40,928 nucleotides of DNA from Anaerolineales bacterium (lineage in GTDB: Bacteria; Chloroflexota; Anaerolineae; Anaerolineales; DRKV01), in contig JANTFR010000003.1 in assembly GCA_024763355.1 (NCBI GenBank), positions 1 to 40,928 on the forward strand, read 5' to 3'. The notes under the pieces were generated by a model that made no database searches, was not told the DNA's origin, and worked only from the letters and a program-made list of their open reading frames with translations. The stretch's first letter is position 1; the number at the start of each line of letters is the position of its first letter. This document shows, in pieces, positions 17,559 to 28,516 of this stretch. The translations under genes and the position numbers were made by a program.

Positions 17559-18092
17559 ATGAACAAAGGAAATCTCAGTGGAGTCATCTTTCTGGTTGCC
17601 GGTATCGCCATCTTCGTATTGGCCCTCCTGTTTCTCGGCGCGGGCTACGCCACCGGCAAAGTGGAGTTGACCGGCGCCGTCCTGGGCGTCGGCCTGTGCG
17701 GGTTGATGCCGCTCCTCATTCTGGGGGGCGTGGGCGCTTACCTGATGGTCAGCGGCAAACAGGAGGCGGTGCAGTTGCAGGCCGCCCAAAAGCGCGAGCG
17801 CATCCTGGGGATGATTGAAGCCCAGGGGCGCGTCCCCATTGACCGCATCATGGCCGAGATGGGCATGACCCAGGCCGAAGTCAAGACCGCTATCTACGAT
17901 TTGGTCAATCAGGGCCTTTTTACCGGCTACATCAACTGGGACGACATGACCTTCTACTCGGCGGAAGCCTCCAAAGTGGGCAGTACCACCTGTCCCAACT
18001 GCGGCGGCGTCCGGGAGTTCGTCGGCAAAGGCGTAGTCAAGTGCCCCTATTGCGGGGTGGAACTCTACCTGCCTCCCGATGCGGGGAAATGA
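17559..18092 (+). CDS. membrane protein with winged-helix-like region and C-terminal zinc ribbon
   Basis: two TM helices, RERILGMIEAQGRVPIDRIMAEMGMTQAEVKTAIYDLVNQGLFTGYI, CPNCGG...CPYCG. Confidence 0.75.
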   Translation: MNKGNLSGVIFLVAGIAIFVLALLFLGAGYATGKVELTGAVLGVGLCGLMPLLILGGVGAYLMVSGKQEAVQLQAAQKRERILGMIEAQGRVPIDRIMAEMGMTQAEVKTAIYDLVNQGLFTGYINWDDMTFYSAEASKVGSTTCPNCGGVREFVGKGVVKCPYCGVELYLPPDAGK

Positions 18093-18221
18093 AAGTTCGC
18101 AAGTGGGAAGTGTGAAAAGGAGCAGGTTTGCAGATGACCTCGTGTGGGTCAGGGGCGGGAACCGGTCGTAAGATTGTCCTCCGGCATCCCGTCTGACGTA
18201 TTGCGCCAGCCTCCGCTCCAG

Positions 18222-18325
18222 ACTCCCCAACCACCCGACCGGGTGACCAGGCGACTACCCGACCACCTGACCACCTGACCACCCGACTACCCGACTATCC
18301 GACTACTTGACCAGGCGACTACCTC
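18222..18325. repeat. degenerate short tandem (G)ACTACCCGACCACCT tract upstream of tal-pgi
   Basis: ccaaccacccgaccgggtgaccaggcgactacccgaccacctgaccacctgaccacccgactacccgactatccgac. Confidence 0.8.
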
Positions 18326-21181
18326 ATGAACCCTATTGCCACCCTTACCTCCCTCGGACAATCCATCTGGTACGACAACATCCAGCGCCGCCTGCTGGAA
18401 AACGGCGAATTGGCTGCCATGATACAGCGCGGCGACATCCGCGGCCTGACCTCCAACCCCAGCATCTTCCACAAAGCGATTGCCAACTCCCGCGATTACG
18501 ACCCTGCCCTCGTCCCCATGGCCTGGGCCGGATACGACGCCGCCCGCATCTTCGAGCGCCTGGCCGTGGAAGACATCCGTGCCGCCGCCGACCTCCTGCG
18601 TCCCCTTTACGACGAAACGGAGGGGGCCGACGGCTACGTCAGTTTGGAAGTCAGCCCCGACCTGGCCTACGATACCGCCGGGACGCTGGCCGACGCCCGC
18701 CGTTTGTGGCAACTGGTGGACCGTCCCAACCTGATGATAAAAATCCCTGCCACCGAAGCCGGCCTGCCCGCCATCCGCGACGCCATTGCGGAGGGCATCA
18801 ACGTCAACGTCACCCTCATCTTCTCCGTCGAACGCTACGAAGCCGTCATAGACGCCTACCTCACCGGCCTCGAATCCCTCCTTAAAATCACCCCTCCCCT
18901 CTCGGGGGAGGGGCCGGGGGTGGGGGCATCCCCCTCTCCCTTTGGGGGAGGGGCCAGGGGTGAGGGCAAAACCATCCAATCCATCGCCTCCGTAGCCTCC
19001 TTCTTCGTCTCCCGCCTGGATACCAAAGCCGACGCCCGTTTGGAAGAAATCATCGCTGCGGGCGGCCCTCAGGCCGAAATTGCCCGCGCTCTTCTCGGAA
19101 AAATCGCCATAGCCAACGCCAAAGAAGCCTACGCCCGCTTCAAGCGCGTCTTCAGCAGTGAGCGCTTCCGCCGCTTGGAGGCGCTTGGGGCGCGTCCCCA
19201 GCGGCCTTTGTGGGCTTCCACCAGCACCAAGAACCCTGCCTACCCCGACACCATCTACGTGGATTCTCTCATCGGCCCGCACACCGTCAACACCGTTCCG
19301 CCCAAGACCCTGGCGGCCTTCAAAGACCACGGCAAGGCCGCTCCCACCCTGGAGGCCGACCTTGACGAAGCCCGCCGTCACCTGGCCGCTCTCGACTCCC
19401 TGGGCATCTCCCTGGCAGAACTCACCCGCGAACTGGAAGAAGAAGGCGTCGCCGCCTTTGCCAAAGCCTTCCGGGAGATGATGAAAACGATTGAAGAACG
19501 GCGGCAAGCCGCCCGGAACCAACTCGGCCCCCTGGCTGCTTCCGTTGCCCGCAGAGTGGCGGCCCTTGAAGAGATTGCCCTCCCCTCCCGCCTTTGGAAG
19601 CACGACCCCTCCCTGTGGACGGATGAGCGCCAGGGCGCCGCCGAAATCCGCATCCGCCTCGGCTGGCTGGATGCCCCCCAAAAGAGCCGTCCCCTTTTAG
19701 AATCTCTCGCCGCCCTGCGCCAATCCATCCGGAAAGACGGCATCCGCCGCATCCTTCTCCTCGGCATGGGCGGCTCCTCCCTGGCCCCTGAAGTGATTGC
19801 CTCTATCCTTCTCCCCTCCCCCCTCGGGGGAGGGGCCGGGGGTGGGGGTCTCTCCTTCGCCATCCTCGATTCCACCCACCCCGACCAGGTGCGCGCCGCC
19901 GCTCGCGCTTTCCCGCCGAACGAGAGCCTCTACATCGTTGCCAGCAAATCGGGAACTACCGCCGAGCCGCTGGCTTTCCTCGACTACTTCTGGGAACTGA
20001 CCGGCGGGGATGGCAGCCGTTTCGTGGCCATCACCGACCCCGGTTCGCACCTGGAGGCCCTCGGGCGGGAGCGGGGATTCCGCGCCGTCATCCTGGCCGA
20101 CTCCAATGTGGGCGGGCGCTACTCCGCCCTGACCGCCTTCGGCCTGACCCCGGCTGCCCTGATGGGGGCCGACCCCGCCGCTCTGCTGGACCGCGCTGCC
20201 CGGATGCGGGCGCAATGCCTCCCCGAAGTCCCTGCCGGACGCAATCCCGGCCTGGTGCTGGGGGCCGTGCTGGGGCAGGCCGCCCTGCGCGGCCGTGACA
20301 AATTGACCGTCTTTGCGGACGACTCCCTGCGCGCCTTTGGCGCCTGGCTGGAACAACTCATCGCCGAAAGCAGCGGCAAGCGCGGCCTCGGCATCGTGCC
20401 GGTGGATGGTGAACCCCCCGCCGACCCCGCCCTCTACGGCGAAGACCGCCTCTTCGTCTATCTGCGCCGCGACGGCTCGCACGACGTTGCCCTGGATGCC
20501 CTGCGCGCCGCTGGACACCCTACTCTCGTGCTGGATTTCCCGGATGCCTATCACCTGGGCGCCGAGTTCTACCGCTGGGAGGTCGCCACCGCCGTGGCCT
20601 GCGCCATCCTGGGCGTGAATGCCTTTGACCAGCCCGATGTGCAGGACGCCAAAACGCGCGCCAAAAATGCCATCGCCGCTTACCGGCAGCGGGGCGCGTT
20701 CGACGAGGGCGCGCCCGTCTGGGAAAACGAATCCGCTGCCGTGTACGGCGAAATCCCTGCCAGGGCGGGTTCCCTGGGTGAAATCGTGGATGCCTTCCTG
20801 GCGCAGGGGAAGGCGGGCGACTACGTGGCGCTGAACGCCTTCCTGCCGCGCACCCCGGAGTGGCAGGCGCGCCTCACCGAAGTGCGCATAGCCATTTGGG
20901 AGCGCACTCGCCTTGCCACCACCCTGGGCTTCGGGCCGCGCTTCCTGCACTCCACCGGGCAACTGCACAAAGGCGGTGCGAACAACGGCCTTTTCCTGGT
21001 CTTCACCGATGACCCGCAGGAGGACGTCGAAATCCCCGGTCAGGGATTGACCTTTGGAGCCTTACTGCGCGGCCAGGCTTTGGGCGATATCGAAGCCCTC
21101 CGCTCCCGCGTCCGCCGCGTCCTGCGTATCCACCTCCGCATCCCCGATGCCTTGCGAGAGATAGCGGCAGACGATGGATGA
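18326..21181 (+). CDS. bifunctional transaldolase / glucose-6-phosphate isomerase
   Basis: N-term LGQSIWYDNIQRRLLENGELAAMI...GLTSNPSIFHKAI, LMIKIPATEAGLPAI (transaldolase Lys); C-term LLLGMGGSSLAPEV, VASKSGTTAEP, FVAITDPGS (PGI SIS domain). Confidence 0.95.
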   Translation: MNPIATLTSLGQSIWYDNIQRRLLENGELAAMIQRGDIRGLTSNPSIFHKAIANSRDYDPALVPMAWAGYDAARIFERLAVEDIRAAADLLRPLYDETEGADGYVSLEVSPDLAYDTAGTLADARRLWQLVDRPNLMIKIPATEAGLPAIRDAIAEGINVNVTLIFSVERYEAVIDAYLTGLESLLKITPPLSGEGPGVGASPSPFGGGARGEGKTIQSIASVASFFVSRLDTKADARLEEIIAAGGPQAEIARALLGKIAIANAKEAYARFKRVFSSERFRRLEALGARPQRPLWASTSTKNPAYPDTIYVDSLIGPHTVNTVPPKTLAAFKDHGKAAPTLEADLDEARRHLAALDSLGISLAELTRELEEEGVAAFAKAFREMMKTIEERRQAARNQLGPLAASVARRVAALEEIALPSRLWKHDPSLWTDERQGAAEIRIRLGWLDAPQKSRPLLESLAALRQSIRKDGIRRILLLGMGGSSLAPEVIASILLPSPLGGGAGGGGLSFAILDSTHPDQVRAAARAFPPNESLYIVASKSGTTAEPLAFLDYFWELTGGDGSRFVAITDPGSHLEALGRERGFRAVILADSNVGGRYSALTAFGLTPAALMGADPAALLDRAARMRAQCLPEVPAGRNPGLVLGAVLGQAALRGRDKLTVFADDSLRAFGAWLEQLIAESSGKRGLGIVPVDGEPPADPALYGEDRLFVYLRRDGSHDVALDALRAAGHPTLVLDFPDAYHLGAEFYRWEVATAVACAILGVNAFDQPDVQDAKTRAKNAIAAYRQRGAFDEGAPVWENESAAVYGEIPARAGSLGEIVDAFLAQGKAGDYVALNAFLPRTPEWQARLTEVRIAIWERTRLATTLGFGPRFLHSTGQLHKGGANNGLFLVFTDDPQEDVEIPGQGLTFGALLRGQALGDIEALRSRVRRVLRIHLRIPDALREIAADDG
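18889..18968. repeat. palindromic G/C-rich element inserted in frame in the transaldolase part
   Basis: CCCCTCCCCTCTCGGGGGAGGGGCCGGGGGTGGGGGCATCCCCCTCTCCCTTTGGGGGAGGGGCCAGGGGTGAGGG; two tandem hairpin units. Confidence 0.85.
19809..19850. repeat. second palindromic element inserted in frame in the PGI part
   Basis: CTTCTCCCCTCCCCCCTCGGGGGAGGGGCCGGGGGTGGGGG, same family as 18889-18968. Confidence 0.85.
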
Positions 21182-21299
21182 TAGACCGTGGACAGTGGGT
21201 CGTAGACCGTGCGGCGTGCGGATAGCAGACCACAGACGACAGACCACGGACGACAGACCGCAGACCGCAGACCGCAGACTACCCGACTAACTAACCGAC

Positions 21300-21407
21300 C
21301 AGACCAATTTGACCAATCAGACCAATTTGACCAACCAGACCAATTTGACCAATCAGACCAATTTGACCAACCAGACTAATTTGACCAATCAGACTAATCA
21401 GACCAAC
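21300..21407. repeat. 6 x 18-bp tandem repeat CAGACCAATTTGACCAA(T/C)
   Basis: five near-identical units alternating AAT/AAC at the end plus one degenerate unit, immediately upstream of proC. Confidence 0.95.
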
Positions 21408-21414
21408 GCAACCA

Positions 21415-22281
21415 ATGAACCGACCAACCAATGAATCAAAAATTGCCTTCATCGGCCCCGGCGTGATGGCCGAGGCGATGATAAAGGGCCTTCTGGCGCA
21501 GCAAGTCTTCCCCCCCGAAGCCATACTTGCCGCCGGGCCGCGGCGCGAGCGCCTGGAGAAATTGCAGCAGCGCTACCAGATTGCCGGATACACGGATAAC
21601 GCCCTGGCGGCCCGCCTCGCCGATGCGGTTATCCTGTCCATCAAACCGCAGCGCCTGGACGAGGTGCTGCACGACCTGCGCGGTGTGCTGCGCCCCTCGG
21701 CGCTGGTGCTTTCCATCGTGGCCGGGGCGCGCATCGAGAAAATTGCCTCCGGGCTGGGACACGACATCATCGTGCGCGCCATGCCCAATACGCCGGCCCA
21801 AATCGGCGAGGGCATCACCGTATGGACGGATTCCCCCGCGGTGGACGAATCGCAACGCGAAGCGGCGGCCCGCATCCTGGGGGCCTTTGGCGAGCAGATT
21901 TACATGGAAGACGAGGACTACCTCGATATGGCGACGGCGCTCTCCGGCACCGGGCCGGCCTACGTCTTCCTGTTCATGGAGGCTCTCGTGGATGCCGGGG
22001 TGCACATGGGTTTTCCCCGCCGGGTGGCCGAAAAACTGGTTGCCCAAACCCTGCGCGGCTCGGTAGATTACTACCTCCGGCACATGGATAACGGCAGCAC
22101 CTTGCACCTGGCGCACCTGCGTAACCAGGTTACCTCACCGGCGGGCACTTCGGCGGCTGCGCTCTACTACCTGGAGAAAGCCGGTTTCCGCACCGCCCTC
22201 TCGCGGGCCGTGTGGGCGGCCTACGAACGCTCGCGGGATTTGGGCCGCGGCCGCAAAACCCACGACCCGGAAGCATCATAG
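21415..22281 (+). CDS. proC: pyrroline-5-carboxylate reductase
   Basis: KIAFIGPGVMAEAMIKGL, VRAMPNTPAQIGEGITVW, ALSGTGPAYVFLFMEALVDAGV, QVTSPAGTSAAALYYLE. Confidence 0.95.
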   Translation: MNRPTNESKIAFIGPGVMAEAMIKGLLAQQVFPPEAILAAGPRRERLEKLQQRYQIAGYTDNALAARLADAVILSIKPQRLDEVLHDLRGVLRPSALVLSIVAGARIEKIASGLGHDIIVRAMPNTPAQIGEGITVWTDSPAVDESQREAAARILGAFGEQIYMEDEDYLDMATALSGTGPAYVFLFMEALVDAGVHMGFPRRVAEKLVAQTLRGSVDYYLRHMDNGSTLHLAHLRNQVTSPAGTSAAALYYLEKAGFRTALSRAVWAAYERSRDLGRGRKTHDPEAS

Positions 22282-22397
22282 CAAACAGGTGACTGCAAGT
22301 CCCTCGCCCGCCGGCGGCTTTGTGAATAACTGGACAATTAAGCCTCTTTCAGGTATCATTTGGCTTGGCTTGTGGACAGCGGCCCCGAAGGTATGGC

Positions 22398-22514
22398 ATG
22401 AATGTAGAGATACTACTGAAGACCCTCACCGAAACACATAGCATTTCCGGTAGTGAGGCGCCCGTTCGGGCGCTTATGCGCGCTTATCACCAAAACATGG
22501 GGGAATTCGCTTGA
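22398..22514 (+). pseudogene. possible truncated N-terminus of an M42-family aminopeptidase
   Basis: MNVEILLKTLTETHSISGSEAPVRALMRAYHQNMGEFA*; resembles M42 N-terminal helix, then stop. Confidence 0.5.
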
Positions 22515-22559
22515 GGCCTCAACTTATTACGCAAAGACACAAGGATACGCGGAGGAACG

Positions 22560-24221
22560 ATGTCTGATTTCATCCAACAACTTACCAACGATTTGCAGCA
22601 GCAGATTGAGCAGTTCCAGCCGGAGACCAAAGTGCGGGATGTCGGCACGGTCACCGAGGCGGGCGACGGGATTGCCCGCGCGCGCGGCCTAGCCGATGTG
22701 CGCGCCCAGGAACTGGTGGAATTCGCCAACGGGGTGCAAGGGATTGCCTTCAACCTGGAAGCGGAAAGCGTCGGCATCATCGTGCTGGGCGATTATGCCG
22801 GCATCGAAGAGGGGATGCAGGTGCGTTCCACCGGACGTATCGCCTCCGTCCCCGTGGGCGACGGCATGATTGGGCGCGTCGTCAATGCCCTGGGTGAGCC
22901 GATTGACGGCAAAGGCCCCATCAAATTCGACCGCTACCGCCCCATCGAGCGCATCGCCCCCGGCGTGGTGGCCCGCCAGGACGTGGATACCCCCGTCCAG
23001 ACCGGTATCAAGGCCATCGATGCCATGATTCCGATTGGCCGCGGCCAGCGCGAGTTGATTATCGGCGACCGCCAGACCGGCAAAACCGCCCTGGCGATTG
23101 ATACCATCATCAACCAGAAGGGGAAAGACCTGCTCTGCATTTACGTTGCCATCGGCCAGAAGAAGGCCGCCGTAGCCCGCACGGTCGCCATTCTGGAGAA
23201 ATTCGGGGCGATGGATTACACCACCGTGGTGTTGGCCTCCGCTGACGACCCCGCCGCCATGCAGTACATCGCTCCCTATGCCGGGTGCGCCATCGGCGAA
23301 GAATTCATGGAGAGCGGACGCGACGCCCTGGTGGTTTACGATGACCTTTCCAAGCACGCCTGGGCGTACCGCCAGGTATCCCTCCTCCTGCGCCGCCCTC
23401 CCGGACGCGAGGCCTACCCTGGTGACCTGTTCTACCTGCACTCCCGCTTGCTGGAGCGCGCCGCCCGCCTGGCCGACCAGTACGTCATCGTGCCTGCTGA
23501 TTACGCCGGCGATTTGGCGGAAGCCTCCGAGGGGGTGGACGGCAAAGTCTATGGCGGGCCCCTCTCCAAACACGATGCGGAACAGGCTCTCAAAGGCATG
23601 GAAAACCCCGAAGGGTATAAAATCCTGAAGGTGCGCGGTTCCGGCGGTTCCCTTACCGCGTTGCCCATTATCGAAACCCTTCTGGGCGATGTCTCCGCTT
23701 ACGTCCCCACCAATGTGATTTCCATCACCGACGGGCAGATTTATCTGGAAACCAACCTGTTCTACGCCGGTATTCGCCCGGCTATCAACGCCGGTCTCTC
23801 CGTCTCCCGCGTCGGCGGTGACGCCCAGACCAAAGCCATGAAGCAGGTGGCCGGACGTCTGCGCCTGGAAATGGCCGCCTTCCGCGAACTGGCCGCTTTC
23901 GCCCAGTTCGGCTCCGACCTGGACAAGGCGACCCAGGCGCAATTGAACCGCGGTTTGCGGCTGCGCGAAATCCTCAAGCAGCCCCAGTACTCCCCCGTGC
24001 CGTTGGAGCATCAGGTGGAGGTTATCTTTGCCGCCATCAACGGCTTTGCTGATGACGTGCCCGTGGAGCGCATTTCCGAGTGGGAGGCTGCCCTGACCCG
24101 CTATCTGGATACCGCCCACCCCGAAATTGGCAAGCAAATCGTGGAAAAGAAGCGCCTCTCGGACGAGTTGCAAGAGGCGATGCGGAAGGCGATTGCGGAA
24201 TTCAACGCCGCCTGGCAGTAG
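22560..24221 (+). CDS. atpA: F-type ATP synthase subunit alpha
   Basis: [86 protein letters not shown]. Confidence 0.97.
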   Translation: MSDFIQQLTNDLQQQIEQFQPETKVRDVGTVTEAGDGIARARGLADVRAQELVEFANGVQGIAFNLEAESVGIIVLGDYAGIEEGMQVRSTGRIASVPVGDGMIGRVVNALGEPIDGKGPIKFDRYRPIERIAPGVVARQDVDTPVQTGIKAIDAMIPIGRGQRELIIGDRQTGKTALAIDTIINQKGKDLLCIYVAIGQKKAAVARTVAILEKFGAMDYTTVVLASADDPAAMQYIAPYAGCAIGEEFMESGRDALVVYDDLSKHAWAYRQVSLLLRRPPGREAYPGDLFYLHSRLLERAARLADQYVIVPADYAGDLAEASEGVDGKVYGGPLSKHDAEQALKGMENPEGYKILKVRGSGGSLTALPIIETLLGDVSAYVPTNVISITDGQIYLETNLFYAGIRPAINAGLSVSRVGGDAQTKAMKQVAGRLRLEMAAFRELAAFAQFGSDLDKATQAQLNRGLRLREILKQPQYSPVPLEHQVEVIFAAINGFADDVPVERISEWEAALTRYLDTAHPEIGKQIVEKKRLSDELQEAMRKAIAEFNAAWQ

Positions 24222-24273
24222 GCATTCCCGCTGTGCCTGAGGCGCAGCGTTTACCACAAGGCAGGCAGGAAGT

Positions 24274-26596
<2,323 letters not shown>

Positions 26597-26611
26597 AGGA
26601 AAGGGAACGGC

Positions 26612-27055
26612 ATGACCATTCGTGTAGAAATCGTCTCTCAAGACCGCATGGTGTACGAGGGAGAGGCCGATATTGTGGTAGTGCCGGGCGTGAGCGGCGA
26701 GATGGGCATCCTGCCCAACCACTCCCCGCTGATTTCCACCTTGCAATACGGTATTCTCAAAGTGCGCCGCGGCATGGATGAGCAGGTCTTCACCGTGGCA
26801 GGCGGCGTTGTGGAAGTCCAGCCGGACATCGTTACCGTGCTGGCCGACGCGGCGGAGAACGTGGCCGAGATTGACGTGGCCCGCGCCGAAGCGGCCCGTC
26901 AGCGGGCGGAGAAGTTCCTGCAGGAAGGCCCGCCCCCCGATACGGATACTTACCTGCGCATGGAGGCGGCTCTGCGCCGCTCCAACTTGCGTTTGGAGGC
27001 CGTGCGCCGCTACGGGCGCGCTATCCGCCGCCGCCAGGAAGAAGAGAACGTCTAG
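26612..27055 (+). CDS. atpC: F-type ATP synthase subunit epsilon
   Basis: MTIRVEIVSQDRMVYEGEADIVVVPGVSGEMGILPNHSPLISTLQYGILKVRR. Confidence 0.95.
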   Translation: MTIRVEIVSQDRMVYEGEADIVVVPGVSGEMGILPNHSPLISTLQYGILKVRRGMDEQVFTVAGGVVEVQPDIVTVLADAAENVAEIDVARAEAARQRAEKFLQEGPPPDTDTYLRMEAALRRSNLRLEAVRRYGRAIRRRQEEENV

Positions 27056-27057
27056 TC

Positions 27058-28071
27058 ATGGCTCTGTTCTCGCGGGACCTGGGCATTGACCTGGGAACTA
27101 AGTTCACGCGGATTGCCTCGGGAGATGCCGTCATCGTCGAGGAGCCCACCGTCGTGGCGATTGCCATCGAGGAGGCCAAGGCCGTGGAAATCGGCCAGGC
27201 CGCCGACGATATGGACGGCCGCGTCCCGGAATCTATCGAGGTGGTGCGCCCCCTGCAAAATGGGGTGATTGCCGATTACGAGGTGACCACCATCCTGCTG
27301 GATGCTTTGCTGCGCCGCACGCGTTCGGGATTCTCCTTCGTTGGGCCGCGGGTGGCAATCTCGGTTCCCGAAGGAATCACCAGCGTGGAGCGCCGCGCCG
27401 TCCACGAGGCTGCCCTGGAAGCCGGTTCGCGGGAAGCCGTCCTGGTGCAGCAGCCCCTCGCGGCGGCCCTGGGGGCCGATTTGCCCATTGGGACGCCCTC
27501 CGGCAACATGCTCCTGAGCATCGGGGCCGGTTCCACCCAGGCGGCGGTGCTGGCGATGTACGGCATCGTCACTTCCGAGACGATGCGGGCCGGCGGCTAT
27601 GCTATGGACGAGGCTATCGTTTCCTATGCCCGCCGCAAGTACGGCGTCATCATCGGGCCGCGCGTTGCCGAGCAAATCAAAATCCGCATCGGGGCTGCCG
27701 TTCCCCAGGAGACCGGCGACAGCGTGGAAGTGCAGGGGCAGGACCAGGTCTCCGGCCTGCCGCGCCCCCTCAGTCTGACCACCGATGAAGTGGTGGAGGC
27801 CTTGCAGGAGCCGTTAGCGCAGATTGCCGAGACGGCCCGCCGCGTTCTGGAAAAAACCCCCCCGGAATTGGTCTCGGACATCATTGACCACGGCCTTGCT
27901 CTGTGCGGCGGCGGCGCTCTCCTGCGCGGGATTGACAAACTGCTCACCAAGGAACTGGGCATCCCCGCTTACCTTGTGGAGCAGCCCCGCCACGTGGTGG
28001 CCCTGGGAGCTGCCCAGGTGCTCACCCCCAGCGTCTACGCCGTCGTGCGACGCAACCTGCCGCCCTCGTAA
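27058..28071 (+). CDS. MreB-like actin-family protein with altered phosphate-2 motif
   Basis: LGIDLGTKFTRIA, VPEGITSVERRAVHEAALEAGSREAVLVQQPLAAALGADLPI, GNMLLSIGAGSTQAAVLAMYGIV, ALCGGGALLRGIDKLLTKELGIPAYLVEQP. Confidence 0.9.
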   Translation: MALFSRDLGIDLGTKFTRIASGDAVIVEEPTVVAIAIEEAKAVEIGQAADDMDGRVPESIEVVRPLQNGVIADYEVTTILLDALLRRTRSGFSFVGPRVAISVPEGITSVERRAVHEAALEAGSREAVLVQQPLAAALGADLPIGTPSGNMLLSIGAGSTQAAVLAMYGIVTSETMRAGGYAMDEAIVSYARRKYGVIIGPRVAEQIKIRIGAAVPQETGDSVEVQGQDQVSGLPRPLSLTTDEVVEALQEPLAQIAETARRVLEKTPPELVSDIIDHGLALCGGGALLRGIDKLLTKELGIPAYLVEQPRHVVALGAAQVLTPSVYAVVRRNLPPS

Positions 28072-28073
28072 AG

Positions 28074-28124
28074 GAATGGCAGAATGGGGAATGCGGAGTG
28101 CAGAATGTAGAATGCGGAATGTAG
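28074..28124. repeat. degenerate GGAATGcag/tag tandem tract
   Basis: ggaatggcagaatggggaatgcggagtgcagaatgtagaatgcggaatgtag. Confidence 0.8.
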
Positions 28125-28158
28125 AAAGCCCGCCTCGTGTTGAGGTCGGGCTTTTTTG
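28125..28158 (+). terminator. intrinsic terminator after mreB-like gene
   Basis: AAAGCCCGCCTCGTGTTGAGGTCGGGCTTTTTTG. Confidence 0.75.
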
Positions 28159-28269
28159 TTGCGGCGTTTGCCAGAATTGCTCTTTGGCCACATCCCCGAT
28201 GTATTCTGCTATGCGTACCGTGGCATCGTGATATGCCGCAGGTACATCATGTTGTCATGGTATTTCAGG

Positions 28270-28382
28270 GTTAACACGGAATTGTGGGGTAGGATGAGCA
28301 GACTTCCGAGATTTTCCCGGCCTGATGTTCATCCAGAGCGGCTCTCGTCGAAATCTCGGAAGTCTTTACCCCACAAATCTGA
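28270..28382 (+). repeat. dispersed hairpin repeat, copy 3
   Basis: TTAACACGGAATTGTGGGGTAGGATGAGCAGACTTCCGAGATTT...AAATCTCGGAAGTCTTTACCCCACA; 14-bp inner and 9-bp outer stem. Confidence 0.88.
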
Positions 28383-28388
28383 GGAGAG

Positions 28389-28490
28389 CCATATTTCATA
28401 AATCCCCTGGGCACTGGACAATACCGCTTCGCGGATGTAAGGGCTGATGGCCTGCTCAGTGACCAGGTCCACTTTGCGCCCAGCCAAGGC
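28389..28490 (-). pseudogene. C-terminal relic of an MNT-type nucleotidyltransferase
   Basis: minus-strand reading ALAGRKVDLVTEQAISPYIREAVLSSAQGIYEIW; no N-terminal catalytic part in the 28-bp gap to rex. Confidence 0.6.
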
Positions 28491-28516
28491 ACCTGTGCCC
28501 TCTTGCCTGCTCCCTC

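Noticed and set aside
21300-21407. CRISPR array
   Set aside because: Repeats are contiguous 18-mers without unique spacers, and no cas genes are nearby
21291-21524. Minus-strand ORF encoding repeated (I/L)GQIGLV hexapeptides
   Set aside because: Direct consequence of the 18-bp tandem array read in frame; no independent coding evidence
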